A stretch of DNA of 64,000 bases from NCBI GenBank assembly GCA_945897785.1, contig CAMDGD010000004.1:19686-83685 (forward strand), written 5' to 3'. Below, piece after piece: positions 52,903 through 62,164 of this stretch (positions are counted from its first letter, which is position 1; each line of letters starts with the position of its first letter). This DNA is from Paludibacter jiangxiensis (GTDB lineage Bacteria; Bacteroidota; Bacteroidia; Bacteroidales; Paludibacteraceae). A program made the position numbers and the translations under genes. The notes under the pieces are model-generated. The model saw only the letters and a list, made by a program, of their open reading frames with translations. It had not been told where the DNA came from and did not search any database.

Positions 52903-55698
52903 ATGCATAAACAATGTCTTTTCTTACTCATCAGCCTTTTTTCAATTTCTCTTTCAGCGCAGTCGGTAATCCCAATGGACTCAAGCATTCGTTACGGAAA
53001 GCTTGAAAACGGCTTAACTTACTATATCCGCAGCAATAAACAACTCGAAAACAGGGCCGATTTTTATATTGCACAAAATGTAGGTGCTATTTTGGAAGAA
53101 GACTATCAAAACGGCTTGGCTCATTTTTTAGAACACATGGCTTTTAACGGCACAAAAAACTTTCCGGGCAAAGGCATCATCAACTACATGGAAAGTATTG
53201 GAGCACAATTTGGCACCAATATCAATGCCTACACTTCTTTAGACGAAACAGTGTATATGCTTCGAAGCATCCCTGTTCACCGAGCAGGTATTGTAGATAG
53301 TGCGTTGCTTATACTACACGACTGGTCGAGTTTTATTAGTTTGGAGGCCGAAGAAATAGACAAAGAACGGGGAGTCATTTTAGAAGAATGGCGTACCGGA
53401 GCTCATGCCAACCGAAGAATGTGGAAAGAAAGCAACAAACAGAAATACCCGGGTTCTCAATACGCCAAACGAGATATTATTGGCGATACGGCTATTATCA
53501 ACAACTTTATGCACGAAACACTACGTGACTATTATAAAAAATGGTACAGACCAGATTTACAGGCACTTATTATTGTTGGCGATATCTCGGTTGATACTGT
53601 AGAAATGAGTATTAAAAAACTATTTGCCGACATCCCTGCACCTGTATCTCGTGCACCACGACCTATTTATTCTATTCCGAATAATGCCTCCCCCATTGTT
53701 TCAATTGTAACCGACCCCGAAGCAAAAGTTAGCCGTTTGGGCATCGAATATAAACACGAACCACTAGCTGATACTTTTAAAAAAACAAGCGGCTACTACA
53801 CCAAACTACTAATAAATTCGCTACTTGGACGAATGATAGAAAGTCGGTTTGAAGAGATTAGCGCAGACCCAACAGCTTCGTTTGTTGGTGGATATGCTGA
53901 ATATGGCGCAATTGCCCGATCAAAAGACGCCTTTCAGGTAATGGTGGTTGCTAAAGATGGCCAAGAAAAACAAGCATTTAACGCTATGTTAACAGAAGTT
54001 CAAAGGCTGAAGAAACACGGATTTTTAGACACAGAACTTGAACGGGCAAAAAAAGAATTGTTGGCTTATTACGAAAAATTATATAACGAACGAACCAATA
54101 CTAAAAATGCCAATTATGTACAGGAATATATTGGTCATTTTCTTGAACTGGAACCCATCCCGAGTATTGAATGGGAATATGAAAAAGCACCCCAATACTT
54201 CAATGATTCTATCTCCTTACTAGTAATCAATCAAACGTTGCAAAATTACATTACAAGCAATAATATAGTAGTAGATATTTCCGGTCCGGAAAAACAAAAA
54301 GCACAACTACCCGACAAAAGCATGGTGTTAAGTTCACTTAATACTATAGCAAATACGGAGGTAACGCCTTACAGCGAAACAACGGTGAATAAAACCCTAC
54401 TGCAAAAGAAATTAAAAGCGGGCAGCCTTGTCTCCGAAAAAGCAATGGAGTCGCTACAAGCCAACGAACTACTTTTAAGCAATGGCATCCGTATCATTAC
54501 AAAAGAAACAACATTAAAAAACGACGAAATATTAGTTGCCTGCTTTAGTGAAGGAGGATATTCGTTGGTAAAAAAAGTAACAGATTTACCCTCTGCATTT
54601 TTTGCAACAAACATAGTAGAAAACAACGGCTTAGGTGCTTTTTCAAAAATTGAATTATCAAAACACTTGGCCGGCAAAATAGCCACTATCTCTCCATATA
54701 TTTCTACCTATTCAGAAGGCTTTTCTGGTTCTTCGTCTGTTAAGGACTTAGAAACACTACTACAGCTGATACACCTGTATTTTTCGTCGCCACGAAAAGA
54801 CGATGATGCCTTTGATGCATTGATGAATAAATATAAAACCGTATTGATTAATGCCGAGACAGATCCTCGCAAAACATTTAGCGACAGCATTAATTTTCTT
54901 TCGGCAAACAAACATCCTCTAGCGGGCTTAATTACTATGGCAACACTTGAAAAAGTAAGTCAGAAAACAGCCCTAAACATATTTAAACAACGGTTTGCTA
55001 ATCCGGCCGATTTCACTTTTGTTTTTGTAGGCAATATTCACAAAGACAGTCTTTTGCACCTCGCAACCAAATACTTGGGGAGTTTAAAAACAAGCAAGAA
55101 AAAAGAACAATGGAAAGATCACTACATGCGATTTCCAAAAGGTGTACAACTAAGTGATTTTGAAAAAGCAATGCAGGTTGCCAAAACTTCAATTTATTTG
55201 CAATTTAATGGAGAGATGGCCTACTCGCTTTCCCAAAAAACACACATGGATGCCTTGGCTGATATCCTAGATTTACGCTTTACAGAAACCATTCGAGAAG
55301 ATGAGGGCGGTACATACGGAGTAAGAGTAAAAGGAAGTGTAAGCAAAACGCCTATTGAAGAAGCAGATTTAAGCATTCAGTTTGATACCGATAAAGAAAA
55401 AAAAGATCGGTTAATTGACCTTATTTACAACGAATTGGAAACCATACAAACCAATGGACCTAGAGAAGCAGATTTGCAAAAAGTAAAACTGAATCTTTTA
55501 AAACAACACCAAGAAAATTTGGAAGAAAACGGGTGGTGGCTTAAGGCTATCAGTTTATATGAAAAAGATAAAATTAATTTAGCTGCAGACTATACAGATG
55601 CAGTGAATACACTTTCGGTAAAATCTATCCAAGAATTTTTGAAAGCGCTACTGATACAACAAAATAAATTAGAAATATTTATGAACCCGAAGCAATAA
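52903..55698 (+). CDS. Secreted M16-family zinc protease (PqqL-like)
   Basis: A 931-residue exported protease. The signal peptide LLISLFSISLSAQS is followed by MDSSIRYGKLENGLTYYI; the inverted zinc motif HFLEH lies at residues 75-79, with the third ligand Glu in EEIDKERGVILEEWR about 70 residues on. Two further M16 C-type domains and a second, inactive N-type half make up the pitrilysin clam-shell, and the length fits the ~930-residue periplasmic group. It acts on periplasmic peptides; the substrate is unknown. Single gene, followed by a long hairpin. Confidence 0.9.
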   Translation: MHKQCLFLLISLFSISLSAQSVIPMDSSIRYGKLENGLTYYIRSNKQLENRADFYIAQNVGAILEEDYQNGLAHFLEHMAFNGTKNFPGKGIINYMESIGAQFGTNINAYTSLDETVYMLRSIPVHRAGIVDSALLILHDWSSFISLEAEEIDKERGVILEEWRTGAHANRRMWKESNKQKYPGSQYAKRDIIGDTAIINNFMHETLRDYYKKWYRPDLQALIIVGDISVDTVEMSIKKLFADIPAPVSRAPRPIYSIPNNASPIVSIVTDPEAKVSRLGIEYKHEPLADTFKKTSGYYTKLLINSLLGRMIESRFEEISADPTASFVGGYAEYGAIARSKDAFQVMVVAKDGQEKQAFNAMLTEVQRLKKHGFLDTELERAKKELLAYYEKLYNERTNTKNANYVQEYIGHFLELEPIPSIEWEYEKAPQYFNDSISLLVINQTLQNYITSNNIVVDISGPEKQKAQLPDKSMVLSSLNTIANTEVTPYSETTVNKTLLQKKLKAGSLVSEKAMESLQANELLLSNGIRIITKETTLKNDEILVACFSEGGYSLVKKVTDLPSAFFATNIVENNGLGAFSKIELSKHLAGKIATISPYISTYSEGFSGSSSVKDLETLLQLIHLYFSSPRKDDDAFDALMNKYKTVLINAETDPRKTFSDSINFLSANKHPLAGLITMATLEKVSQKTALNIFKQRFANPADFTFVFVGNIHKDSLLHLATKYLGSLKTSKKKEQWKDHYMRFPKGVQLSDFEKAMQVAKTSIYLQFNGEMAYSLSQKTHMDALADILDLRFTETIREDEGGTYGVRVKGSVSKTPIEEADLSIQFDTDKEKKDRLIDLIYNELETIQTNGPREADLQKVKLNLLKQHQENLEENGWWLKAISLYEKDKINLAADYTDAVNTLSVKSIQEFLKALLIQQNKLEIFMNPKQ

Positions 55699-55700
55699 GT

Positions 55701-55746
55701 ATATTTAGTGAGAGCCTTACTTAGTTGCAAGGCTCTCACTAAATAT
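55701..55746. terminator. Long hairpin between the M16 protease and mnmA
   Basis: ATATTTAGTGAGAGCCTT (55701-55718), 10-base loop, AAGGCTCTCACTAAATAT (55729-55746): an 18-bp perfect stem. It ends 3 bases before the convergent mnmA stop. T runs are missing; A/T-rich ends on both strands suggest a two-way terminator all the same. Confidence 0.75.
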
Positions 55747-55749
55747 AAC

Positions 55750-56799
55750 TCAAACAATAATCCCACCGCCCACCACAATAGACTCTTTATAAAAGACAGC
55801 TGCTTGTCCGGGAGCAATACTCTCCAAGGGTTCAGCTAATTCAATTTTCAACAAGCCATTATCCATCTTTACTATTCTACTGAAAGTAGCTTGTTTGCGG
55901 TAACGGATTTTGGTAATGATATCAAAAGCCTTCGTAAAATCAGCTTCATTTATCAACGTCCATTCCTTAACAAAAAAAGCTGTTTTGTATAAACTCTTCA
56001 ACGAGGCAAGCACCACGGTATTCGTTTCGGGAACTATTTCTTTTACAAATACAGCCCTGTTAAGGTGAATACCCAAACCTCTTCGCTGACCAACAGTATA
56101 AAAAGGATAGCCTTTATGCTCCCCCAAAATAATTCCGGCCTCATCCACAAAATTACCTGATACATAGTTAAAATCCGTGGCATGTTTCCTTAAAAACGGA
56201 CGGTAATCATCTGCACAAAAACAAAGTCCTAAACTATCCTTTTTAGTAGCAACAGCATCAAAGCCCTTTTCGGAAGCCATTTTTCTAACCACTTGTTTTG
56301 ACAACTTCCCTAAAGGAAAAATGGATTTTTTTAATATATCTTGCGATAACCCCCACAAAAAGAACGACTGATCCTTATCTTCATCTACTCCTTTAGAGAT
56401 ATGATAATACCCATCTTTTTCTATTACATTACAATAATGTCCGGTGGAAATTACCTCGCAATTTAACTCACGAGCCAAGCTGTTAAGTAAGCTCCATTTT
56501 AATTGAACATTGCATTTTGTACAAGGCACAGGAGTTCGCCCATGCAAATACTCATCAATAAAATAGTTAATGATTTTATTTTTAAACAAGGAGCGAGCGT
56601 CATATTCAATATGTTTAATACCTAAGGTATTGGCAAGTAGTTTTGCATCTTGCAGTTGGGCCTTCGAATTTTCATCTTCCCAAAACCGAAAAGTTACCCC
56701 GATTACTGTATAACCAAGGTCCTGCAATACCATAGCAGCAACAGAACTATCTGTTCCACCCGACATACCCAAAAGACAAGAAGGAGATTTTCTTTGCAT
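55750..56799 (-). CDS. mnmA: tRNA-specific 2-thiouridylase MnmA
   Basis: A 349-residue enzyme that thiolates U34 of tRNA-Lys, Glu and Gln. The PP-loop GMSGGTDSSVAAMVL is at residues 11-25, the nucleophile and catalytic Cys are in RTPVPCTKCNVQLKW and DSLGLCFCADDY, and FTVGQRRGLG-like FYTVGQRRGLGI lies in the middle domain. The start ATG at 56799 is near a run of A. It may work with the SufS/SufE sulfur supply or another desulfurase. The gap before it is long and repeat-rich. Confidence 0.94.
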   Translation of the reverse strand: MQRKSPSCLLGMSGGTDSSVAAMVLQDLGYTVIGVTFRFWEDENSKAQLQDAKLLANTLGIKHIEYDARSLFKNKIINYFIDEYLHGRTPVPCTKCNVQLKWSLLNSLARELNCEVISTGHYCNVIEKDGYYHISKGVDEDKDQSFFLWGLSQDILKKSIFPLGKLSKQVVRKMASEKGFDAVATKKDSLGLCFCADDYRPFLRKHATDFNYVSGNFVDEAGIILGEHKGYPFYTVGQRRGLGIHLNRAVFVKEIVPETNTVVLASLKSLYKTAFFVKEWTLINEADFTKAFDIITKIRYRKQATFSRIVKMDNGLLKIELAEPLESIAPGQAAVFYKESIVVGGGIIV

Positions 56800-56826
56800 G
56801 CAACAAAGATAAAAAAAAGGCTTAAC

Positions 56827-56900
56827 TGTAAGTCTTTAAAAGAATGTGGACTTTTAGCTAAAAAACATGAGACACTTTCTGATTCATAATTCAAAGTTAA
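56827..56900 (+). repeat. Dispersed ~75-base repeat, copy A
   Basis: Aligns with the reverse complement of 62361-62436. Shared blocks are GGACTTTTAGCT, AGACACTTT, TGATTC and TTCAAAG in order with almost equal spacing; about 80% identity by eye. Non-coding. Confidence 0.65.
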
Positions 56901-57261
56901 GCTTTATGTACATAACAACAACTCAAACACGCTACTACGGAAGCGGGGTGTAGTTCAACATAGCTTGTCTCGTTTATTCGAGAAACTCCTCGCCGGGTTT
57001 CCAACTATAACGGAGACCGCTCAGAGTCCTATTTATTAGCCACTGTAATTTATATTTTATTCGTATGGATTAAAGTTTTGTTTTTAAGTTCGACACCCAA
57101 TTCTTTTGATTCTAAATTTCCCTGTTCGTCTCAGCCTAGCACAACAAAGCACAGGGTTCAGCTGCTGGCTCTGCCTCATTCTAATGTAGAAGCTGCCTAA
57201 CATGCAGCATGCAAAACTCAACGTATCATTCGCGCTGTTTTATATCTTGTTTTTTTACGGC

Positions 57262-57296
57262 CGGAGGTCGGCTTTTAGTCCCGATAACATAGGGAC
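57262..57296 (+). repeat. Dispersed repeat unit with TCCCGATA...AGGGA hairpin, copy 1
   Basis: GGAGGTCGGCTTTTAG, then TCCCGATAACATAGGGAC. A nearly identical unit is at 62499-62541. The end forms a short stem TCCC/GGGA. Confidence 0.6.
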
Positions 57297-57633
57297 AAAG
57301 ATGCTTCGGCTAGCTTCCCTACGCTCATCAGAGTAGCCTGTGCCAAGCTATTGATGTAATTTTCTTATACTAGCTCTTAATATCACAAATTGTTTCCAAC
57401 TGAGAAATATCATTACCGCAAAAACAAGCTTGTTGTTTTCCCTATGTACTATATCCCTCTCTATTTCTGCTTTTGGGTATAGAACTAATATAAAGAAGAC
57501 CAAGAATGGTCATAACAAGTATTACTAATAACACAATTATTTCTAACATATCTTTTATCAAACGTTTAGTAAAATTTGTACAAAGATCGAAAGAGAATAT
57601 TCCAAAAATAATACGAAACTATAACTATATAAA

Positions 57634-57669
57634 GAAAAAAGTGTGTTGCCTTACACTAGCAACACACTT
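57634..57669 (-). terminator. Terminator of hsp20
   Basis: Minus strand AAGTGTGTTGC (57669-57659), nine-base loop, GCAACACACTT (57649-57639), then a T run. Perfect 11-bp stem. Confidence 0.92.
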
Positions 57670-57683
57670 AATCAAGTTTTCTA

Positions 57684-58121
57684 TTATACAATATCAATTA
57701 ACCGAATTGGTTTAGGTTTGGCCTCTTCTCGTTTTGGAATGGCAATTTTTAAAATACCATCTTCGTACTTGGCTTCAATTTTATCATTTTCAACCAATTC
57801 GGGCAAAGAAAAAGAACGGGTGAAACTGCTATAAGAAAACTCTTTACGGGTGTACCTTTCGTCAGCTTTGTTTTCAGTCTCATTTTTCTTTTCAGCCGAG
57901 ATAGTTAGGTAATTGTTGTTTAGCTCGACCTTAAAATATTCTTTCTTCATGCCGGGAACAGCCATTTCTACCTCAAACAAATCGGTGTTTTCTTTAATGT
58001 TTACACTAGGCAGTGTAGCATTTACACTTGCATGATTGTTAGATGCCCAGTCGTTATTGAAAAACTCGTTGAAAAAATTCGACCAAGCAGGGTAGTTTTC
58101 GTTTCTTCTAATTAGTGTCAT
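57684..58121 (-). CDS. Hsp20/alpha-crystallin small heat-shock protein
   Basis: A 145-residue chaperone from the ATG at 58121 (MTLIRRNENYPAW). A GGAGG at 58131-58127, five bases before this ATG, decides against the ATG at 58133, which would place the motif in the coding part; such a clear Shine-Dalgarno site is unusual for this phylum. The alpha-crystallin domain runs from about 40 to 135 (VNIKENTDLFEVEMAVPGMKKEYFKVEL, FSLPELVENDKIEAKYEDGILKIAIPK in parts); no I-x-I ending is obvious apart from KPIRLIDIV. Single gene with a strong terminator. Confidence 0.92.
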   Translation of the reverse strand: MTLIRRNENYPAWSNFFNEFFNNDWASNNHASVNATLPSVNIKENTDLFEVEMAVPGMKKEYFKVELNNNYLTISAEKKNETENKADERYTRKEFSYSSFTRSFSLPELVENDKIEAKYEDGILKIAIPKREEAKPKPIRLIDIV

Positions 58122-58351
58122 AGCAACCTCCATTTTTTATTGGTTTAACAGGTAAAATTTTTAGTTATTTTCTGCTGCCCAATAGTCAAACTATTTGCCA
58201 TACTACAACGAAACGCACAAAATATATTTTAACGTGCTGATTATTTGATAATTAAAACAAAAAGAATAGTGCCATAATTACATGATTACCTAAATTATAT
58301 GCGTCACAATGGCAGTACATAGGTTAATCTAATCAAAAAATGTATCTATTA

Positions 58352-59395
58352 TCAGTTAATATCATCTGCAAAAAGCTTCTCAAACTTTCTGAGTTTAGGC
58401 ATAATAATTAATTTACAATAAGGCTGATTGCCGTTTTCATTGTAGTAATTTTGGTGGTAGTCTTCTGCCTTATAAAAAAGAACAAAAGGCTCTAAAGTAG
58501 TAACAATAAGACGGTCGAACTTTTGCTGCAAAGTATAAGCAGCAATTATTTGTTCGGCAACTTTCTTTTCTTCATCATTTTTATAAAAAATAACCGAACG
58601 GTACTGCGTTCCAACATCATTTCCTTGACGATTAACCGTAGTGGGGTCGTGCATTTCAAAAAAAACTTCCAATAAAGTCTCCATAGTAATTATGGCCGGA
58701 TTATATGCTATCCGAATCACCTCAGCATGGCCCGTAGTACCACTGCACACCTGTTCGTACGAAGGGTTTTCTACTTCCCCACCGGCATAACCCGAGCTAA
58801 CGGATACAACCCCCTTTAACCGTTGAAAAAATGCTTCGACACACCAAAAACAACCTGCACCTAAAACAAGGGTATCTAGCATTTCATTGTTTTTTGGTTC
58901 AAAAGTTAGCGATACTGAGTTTACGCAATAGCGCATACCGGTATTCGTAGGCCCATCAGTAAAAAGATGCCCTAAATGTCCACCACAATTCGCACACATT
59001 ATCTCCGTTCGCTGCATACCCAAACTGGTATCAGCAGCTATAGTTATTTTTCCTGCTTTTATTTCCTTATCAAAACTAGGCCAACCACAGTGGGAGTCGA
59101 ACTTTGCCTCTGAACTAAACAATTCATTTCCACAAGCAACACAACGATACAGACCCTCGTCTTTTTGCATTAACAACTCTCCCGAATAAGGCGCTTCAGT
59201 ACCTTTTTCACGCAGTATGTAGTATTGCTTCGGCGTAAGCATTTTCTTCCATGTTTCGTTCGTTTTTTCTTCATCCGATTTCATAGCAGTCTTATTTTTA
59301 GTAACAAATTGTAACGCTGATAGCGCTTGTCCGGCGACACCAAAACCCAAACACAGAAACAATATGGCATAAAATAACTGACGCATATACAGCAT
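58352..59395 (-). CDS. Exported MsrB-MsrA methionine sulfoxide reductase fusion
   Basis: A 347-residue bifunctional repair enzyme. The first ~25 residues are a signal peptide (FYAILFLCLGFGVAGQ), then MsrB (about 45-170): zinc Cys pairs CVACG and CANCGGHLGH, and the catalytic Cys in GMRYCVNSVSL. MsrA follows (about 180-335), with the catalytic Cys in GAGCFWCVEAFF and DPTTVNRQGNDVGTQYRS. Together they reduce both R and S methionine sulfoxides in the envelope. The order B-A is opposite to the A-B order of many fusions. The start may be the ATG at 59386. Confidence 0.95.
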   Translation of the reverse strand: MLYMRQLFYAILFLCLGFGVAGQALSALQFVTKNKTAMKSDEEKTNETWKKMLTPKQYYILREKGTEAPYSGELLMQKDEGLYRCVACGNELFSSEAKFDSHCGWPSFDKEIKAGKITIAADTSLGMQRTEIMCANCGGHLGHLFTDGPTNTGMRYCVNSVSLTFEPKNNEMLDTLVLGAGCFWCVEAFFQRLKGVVSVSSGYAGGEVENPSYEQVCSGTTGHAEVIRIAYNPAIITMETLLEVFFEMHDPTTVNRQGNDVGTQYRSVIFYKNDEEKKVAEQIIAAYTLQQKFDRLIVTTLEPFVLFYKAEDYHQNYYNENGNQPYCKLIIMPKLRKFEKLFADDIN

Positions 59396-59484
59396 AATTG
59401 AACTGATTCGTAGTAAACAGGTACTAATATACGAATTTAAATTTACTTTATTCCGTTAACAATGTATAAAAACAACACACTAGC

Positions 59485-60087
59485 TCAAAAATGAATCGCT
59501 AATTGATTGTCTAACAGTCTGTAGCTCATTCTGTGGTGGGTGTTAACACCATATTCCCTAATAGCAGCACGGTGTTTTTTGGTAGGATACCCTTTGTTAT
59601 TGTTCCAATCGTAAAGCGGATATTCTTTGTGCAAGCCTTGCATATAGTCATCGCGATAGGTTTTTGCCAAGATAGATGCAGCAGCAATTGAAAGAAATTT
59701 ACCGTCGCCTTTTACAATAGTTGCATGTGGAATGTCGTAGTATTTTTTAAACCGATTCCCGTCAATGAGTAGAAATTCAGGGCGAATTTTTAATTTTTCA
59801 ATTGCACGGTGCATAGCTAGAATAGATGCGTTGAGGATGTTGATTTCGTCAATTTCTTTTGCTGTAACTACTCCCACTGCCCATGCCAATGCCTGCTCTT
59901 CAATAATAGGACGCAAAGCATACCGTTGTTTATCAGACAATTGCTTGGAATCGTTTAGCAGGTTGTTCGAGAAATCGGGGGGCAATATTACGGCAGCGGC
60001 AAACACCGAACCCGCCAAACAACCTCGTCCGGCTTCATCACATCCGGCTTCGATTGTTCCTTTTTTATATGCTAATTGAAGGCTCAT
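59485..60087 (-). CDS. rnhB: Ribonuclease HII
   Basis: A 200-residue RNase HII that cuts RNA in DNA hybrids and single ribonucleotides. The catalytic set is seen in [15 protein letters not shown] (DEAGRG, about 16-21), LLIDGNRF (Asp about 108) and [11 protein letters not shown] (Asp about 147). Length is normal. It follows the HD-domain gene by 51 bp on the same strand and precedes msrB-msrA by about 90 bp. Confidence 0.95.
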   Translation of the reverse strand: MSLQLAYKKGTIEAGCDEAGRGCLAGSVFAAAVILPPDFSNNLLNDSKQLSDKQRYALRPIIEEQALAWAVGVVTAKEIDEINILNASILAMHRAIEKLKIRPEFLLIDGNRFKKYYDIPHATIVKGDGKFLSIAAASILAKTYRDDYMQGLHKEYPLYDWNNNKGYPTKKHRAAIREYGVNTHHRMSYRLLDNQLAIHF

Positions 60088-60138
60088 AAATAGGTATTAG
60101 TTTGCTTTGCTCATGATACTAATAGCAATAAATAAATA

Positions 60139-60639
60139 TCAATGTAATAAAAACATATTTCGATACAATACTTTCCCGCTTTTACTGCTTACCATAGTAG
60201 TAAAAAGCGTTTCTGCCTGTTGCATCGGATAATACCCTTCCAATAAATTTACAATCAAATCGGCTTCTGCCAATAACTCAAACCCCATCTGCTTAAGCTC
60301 TTTATAATGGTGATGCAAACCAACTGCTTTTACAATATTTTGTTTGTCATCTTCATCTATAAGATAGCTTTGCAGTAGTTGTTTAGCTAAAAGAGCTCCT
60401 TCTTTTTCTTGATTAGAGGCATGTGTATTGCCGTAGTTACTTTTGGCATTGGGGCAACCAATATCGTGCAACAAAGCGGCCATCTCTAATAACAACTGCC
60501 GATGCTCATCGTATCCTTCCAAGCAAGCAAGTAATCGGGTAAAATTATGCACAGATTCAGTGTGTGTAATTTGCGATAAATCGGTAAGGGCAAAGTACTC
60601 AATCACTTCTTTATGTAGTTTTACAACAAGCTCCTTCAT
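60139..60639 (-). CDS. HD-domain phosphohydrolase-like protein
   Basis: A 166-residue protein from the ATG at 60639 (MKELVVKLHKEV). The HD metal site is visible as HTESVHNFTRLL (His), MAALLHDIGCPNA (His-Asp pair) and HASNQEKEGALLA and LHHHYKEL (later His), ending with EADLIVNLLEG (Asp). Such proteins hydrolyse nucleotides or phosphate monoesters; the substrate cannot be told. It sits between the M28 lipoprotein gene (19 bp) and rnhB on the minus strand, likely one operon. Confidence 0.83.
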   Translation of the reverse strand: MKELVVKLHKEVIEYFALTDLSQITHTESVHNFTRLLACLEGYDEHRQLLLEMAALLHDIGCPNAKSNYGNTHASNQEKEGALLAKQLLQSYLIDEDDKQNIVKAVGLHHHYKELKQMGFELLAEADLIVNLLEGYYPMQQAETLFTTMVSSKSGKVLYRNMFLLH

Positions 60640-60658
60640 ACACATAAAAGTATATACG

Positions 60659-61663
60659 CTATTTTCTCTCTTTATAAATAACCTGCAACACCGTTTGCCC
60701 TACAGCCTTTAAAGTGCCCTTATCAATATGCTCCATGGTATCGTCTTGCGTATGCCAAAAATGACCAAACCCTTCGTCGGTAAGATGAATAATATTGATA
60801 GTTGGAATTCCGATTATCTCGTTAACAGGCACATGATCATCGGTAATAAAACCGCCTTGTTTCGATATAAAATACGCTTCAAAATCCAAGGACTTTGCTT
60901 CGTTCCACACTTTTTCTACTACATGCGGAGCGTACCGTTGCGAATAGCCTTCTTTGGGAAAAGTAGCTCCGGGCGCACCAACCATATCTAGTAAAATACC
61001 AAAACGCGCCCTGTAATTTGGCACATGCGGATTGCTTGCCCAATACTGCGAACCCAAGCACCAAGAATTTTCTTTCTTTTCTCCCTGATACCATTGAGGC
61101 TCACCATAATCTTCCATATCAACAAAAAAAACATCAATACCAACGGTAGGTTGTTGGAGGCTTAATTGACGGGCAACTTCCATTAGCACACCTACACCGC
61201 TTGCTCCGTCATTTGCACCCAGTACCGGTTTTAAATGATTGGCAGGAGCAGGGTCGTGGTCGCTCCAAGGACGAGAATCCCAATGGGCTAACAATAAAAT
61301 ACGGGTTGTTTTTTCGGGAAAATAAGAAGCAATAATATTTCTTGCTTTTAACACGGTGCCGTCCCAACCAAGCAAATCAGTTTCTTGTACATGCATAGAT
61401 GCACCAAAACGGTTCATTTCTCTAATTAAATAATCGCCACAAGCACGATGCGCTTTACTGTTAGGAACACGAGGACCAAAATCTACTTGCTTTTGAATAT
61501 AAGCATAGGCAGAATCAGGATTGAAATGGGGTACCTGAACCTCGACAGTTGGGGTTTCTTTTACAACTTGCTCCGCTGTTTGTTTTGACTGACAAGCAGC
61601 ATTAACCATCACAAAACATCCAAAAACCCAATATTTTAGAAAAGAAAACAACTTGTTAGTCAT
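60659..61663 (-). CDS. M28-family lipoprotein, glutaminyl-cyclase-like
   Basis: A 334-residue exported protein from the ATG at 61663 (MTNKLFSFLKYW). The signal ends in a lipobox VNAAC. The M28 zinc site is seen in LLLAHWDSRPW (His, Asp), LGANDGASGVGVLMEVA (Asp), VDMEDYGEP (Glu-Asp), DMVGA and DDHVPVNEIIGI (His). The WDSRPW and FGHFWHTQDD motifs are those of glutaminyl-peptide cyclotransferases, enzymes that turn N-terminal Gln into pyroglutamate, which in Bacteroidota is thought to mature exported proteins. An aminopeptidase is the alternative. Confidence 0.88.
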   Translation of the reverse strand: MTNKLFSFLKYWVFGCFVMVNAACQSKQTAEQVVKETPTVEVQVPHFNPDSAYAYIQKQVDFGPRVPNSKAHRACGDYLIREMNRFGASMHVQETDLLGWDGTVLKARNIIASYFPEKTTRILLLAHWDSRPWSDHDPAPANHLKPVLGANDGASGVGVLMEVARQLSLQQPTVGIDVFFVDMEDYGEPQWYQGEKKENSWCLGSQYWASNPHVPNYRARFGILLDMVGAPGATFPKEGYSQRYAPHVVEKVWNEAKSLDFEAYFISKQGGFITDDHVPVNEIIGIPTINIIHLTDEGFGHFWHTQDDTMEHIDKGTLKAVGQTVLQVIYKERK

Positions 61664-61785
61664 ACAAATAGTACATTTACTAAGTAACACCTCTTATAAA
61701 CTGCTAAAATACAGTATTTTCGAAATAGAAAACTTATAAAATGCGATTTTTTTAGCGAAGTATTTCAAAAAATCAAAAATTGACT

Positions 61786-61793
61786 TATATTTG
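61786..61793 (+). promoter_or_regulatory. Promoter element upstream of the tRNA genes
   Basis: TATATTTG at 61786-61793 with TTTC at the -33 position (61763-61766). It is the only good -7 box before the tRNA-Gly, about 170 bases upstream, so the transcript would also include the partial copy at 61906-61950. Confidence 0.5.
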
Positions 61794-61889
61794 CACACAC
61801 TTTTTGAAAGCGAATTCGTTTGTCTTGAAATAGTAAAACAAGCCTTTTTCAAAAAAAAACCTGAAGAGTCGGGTCATATTTCATAAAAA

Positions 61890-61915
61890 GGTCACAATAT
61901 AATACGCGAAAATAG
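61890..61915 (+). repeat. 26-base direct repeat, copy 1
   Basis: Identical to 61947-61972. It contains GGTCACAATATAATAC and the first ten bases of tRNA-Gly (GCGAAAATAG). The two copies begin 57 bases apart. Confidence 0.85.
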
Positions 61916-61950
61916 TCCCGAGGGGTCGGGACACGACCTTACCAGAGGTC
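61906..61950 (+). pseudogene. Partial tRNA-Gly copy with its D arm replaced by a palindrome
   Basis: It begins with the tRNA-Gly acceptor strand and next three bases (GCGAAAATAG, 61906-61915), then has TCCCGAGGGGTCGGGA (61916-61931) instead of the D arm, then ACGACCTTACCAGAGGTC, which matches the anticodon arm of the real gene with a few changes. T arm and 3' acceptor are missing. It cannot be a working tRNA. Confidence 0.75.
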
Positions 61951-61962
61951 ACAATATAATAC

Positions 61963-62038
<76 letters not shown>

Positions 62039-62056
62039 AGTTTTGAACAAGCGACA

Positions 62057-62106
62057 TCTCGGGACGAGAAGTTTATCCGCCGTGGCGGAAGTCCCGTTTT
62101 TCGCTC
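62057..62106 (+). repeat. Two palindromes joined to a 3' fragment of tRNA-Gly
   Basis: TCTCG GGA CGAGA (62057-62069) and TCCGCC GT GGCGGA (62076-62089), then 62090-62106, a 17-base exact copy of the end of tRNA-Gly (62020-62036: AGTCCCGTTTTTCGCTC). Without the rest of the tRNA the fragment cannot function. Confidence 0.75.
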
Positions 62107-62116
62107 AAAAAGGTAA

Positions 62117-62150
62117 AAGGCTATTCGTAAGGAATAAGCCTTGTTTTTTT
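62117..62150 (+). terminator. Terminator after tRNA-Gly
   Basis: AAGGCTATTC (62117-62126), GTAAG loop, GAATAAGCCTT (62132-62142) with one bulged base, then GTTTTTTT. Confidence 0.85.
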
Positions 62151-62164
62151 AACAGTCTACGGAC

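Larger units (their letters stand above)
56800..57683. other. Long gap between mnmA and hsp20
   Basis: About 880 bases, the longest gene-free stretch. It holds a ~75-base dispersed repeat (56827-56900), a GC-richer patch (56940-57040) with a short CTCG...CGAG hairpin, a second repeat unit (57262-57296), and the hsp20 terminator (57634-57669). A 69-codon frame at 57506-57715 overlaps that terminator and hsp20 and is not credible. No RNA gene recognised. Confidence 0.5.

Noticed and set aside
55701..55746. 18-bp hairpin as an operator
   Set aside because: It lies between two convergent gene ends and away from any promoter, so a terminator is the simpler reading.
57506..57715. 69-codon frame before hsp20
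   Set aside because: It crosses the hsp20 terminator and overlaps the end of hsp20 on the other strand; composition is that of AT-rich non-coding DNA.
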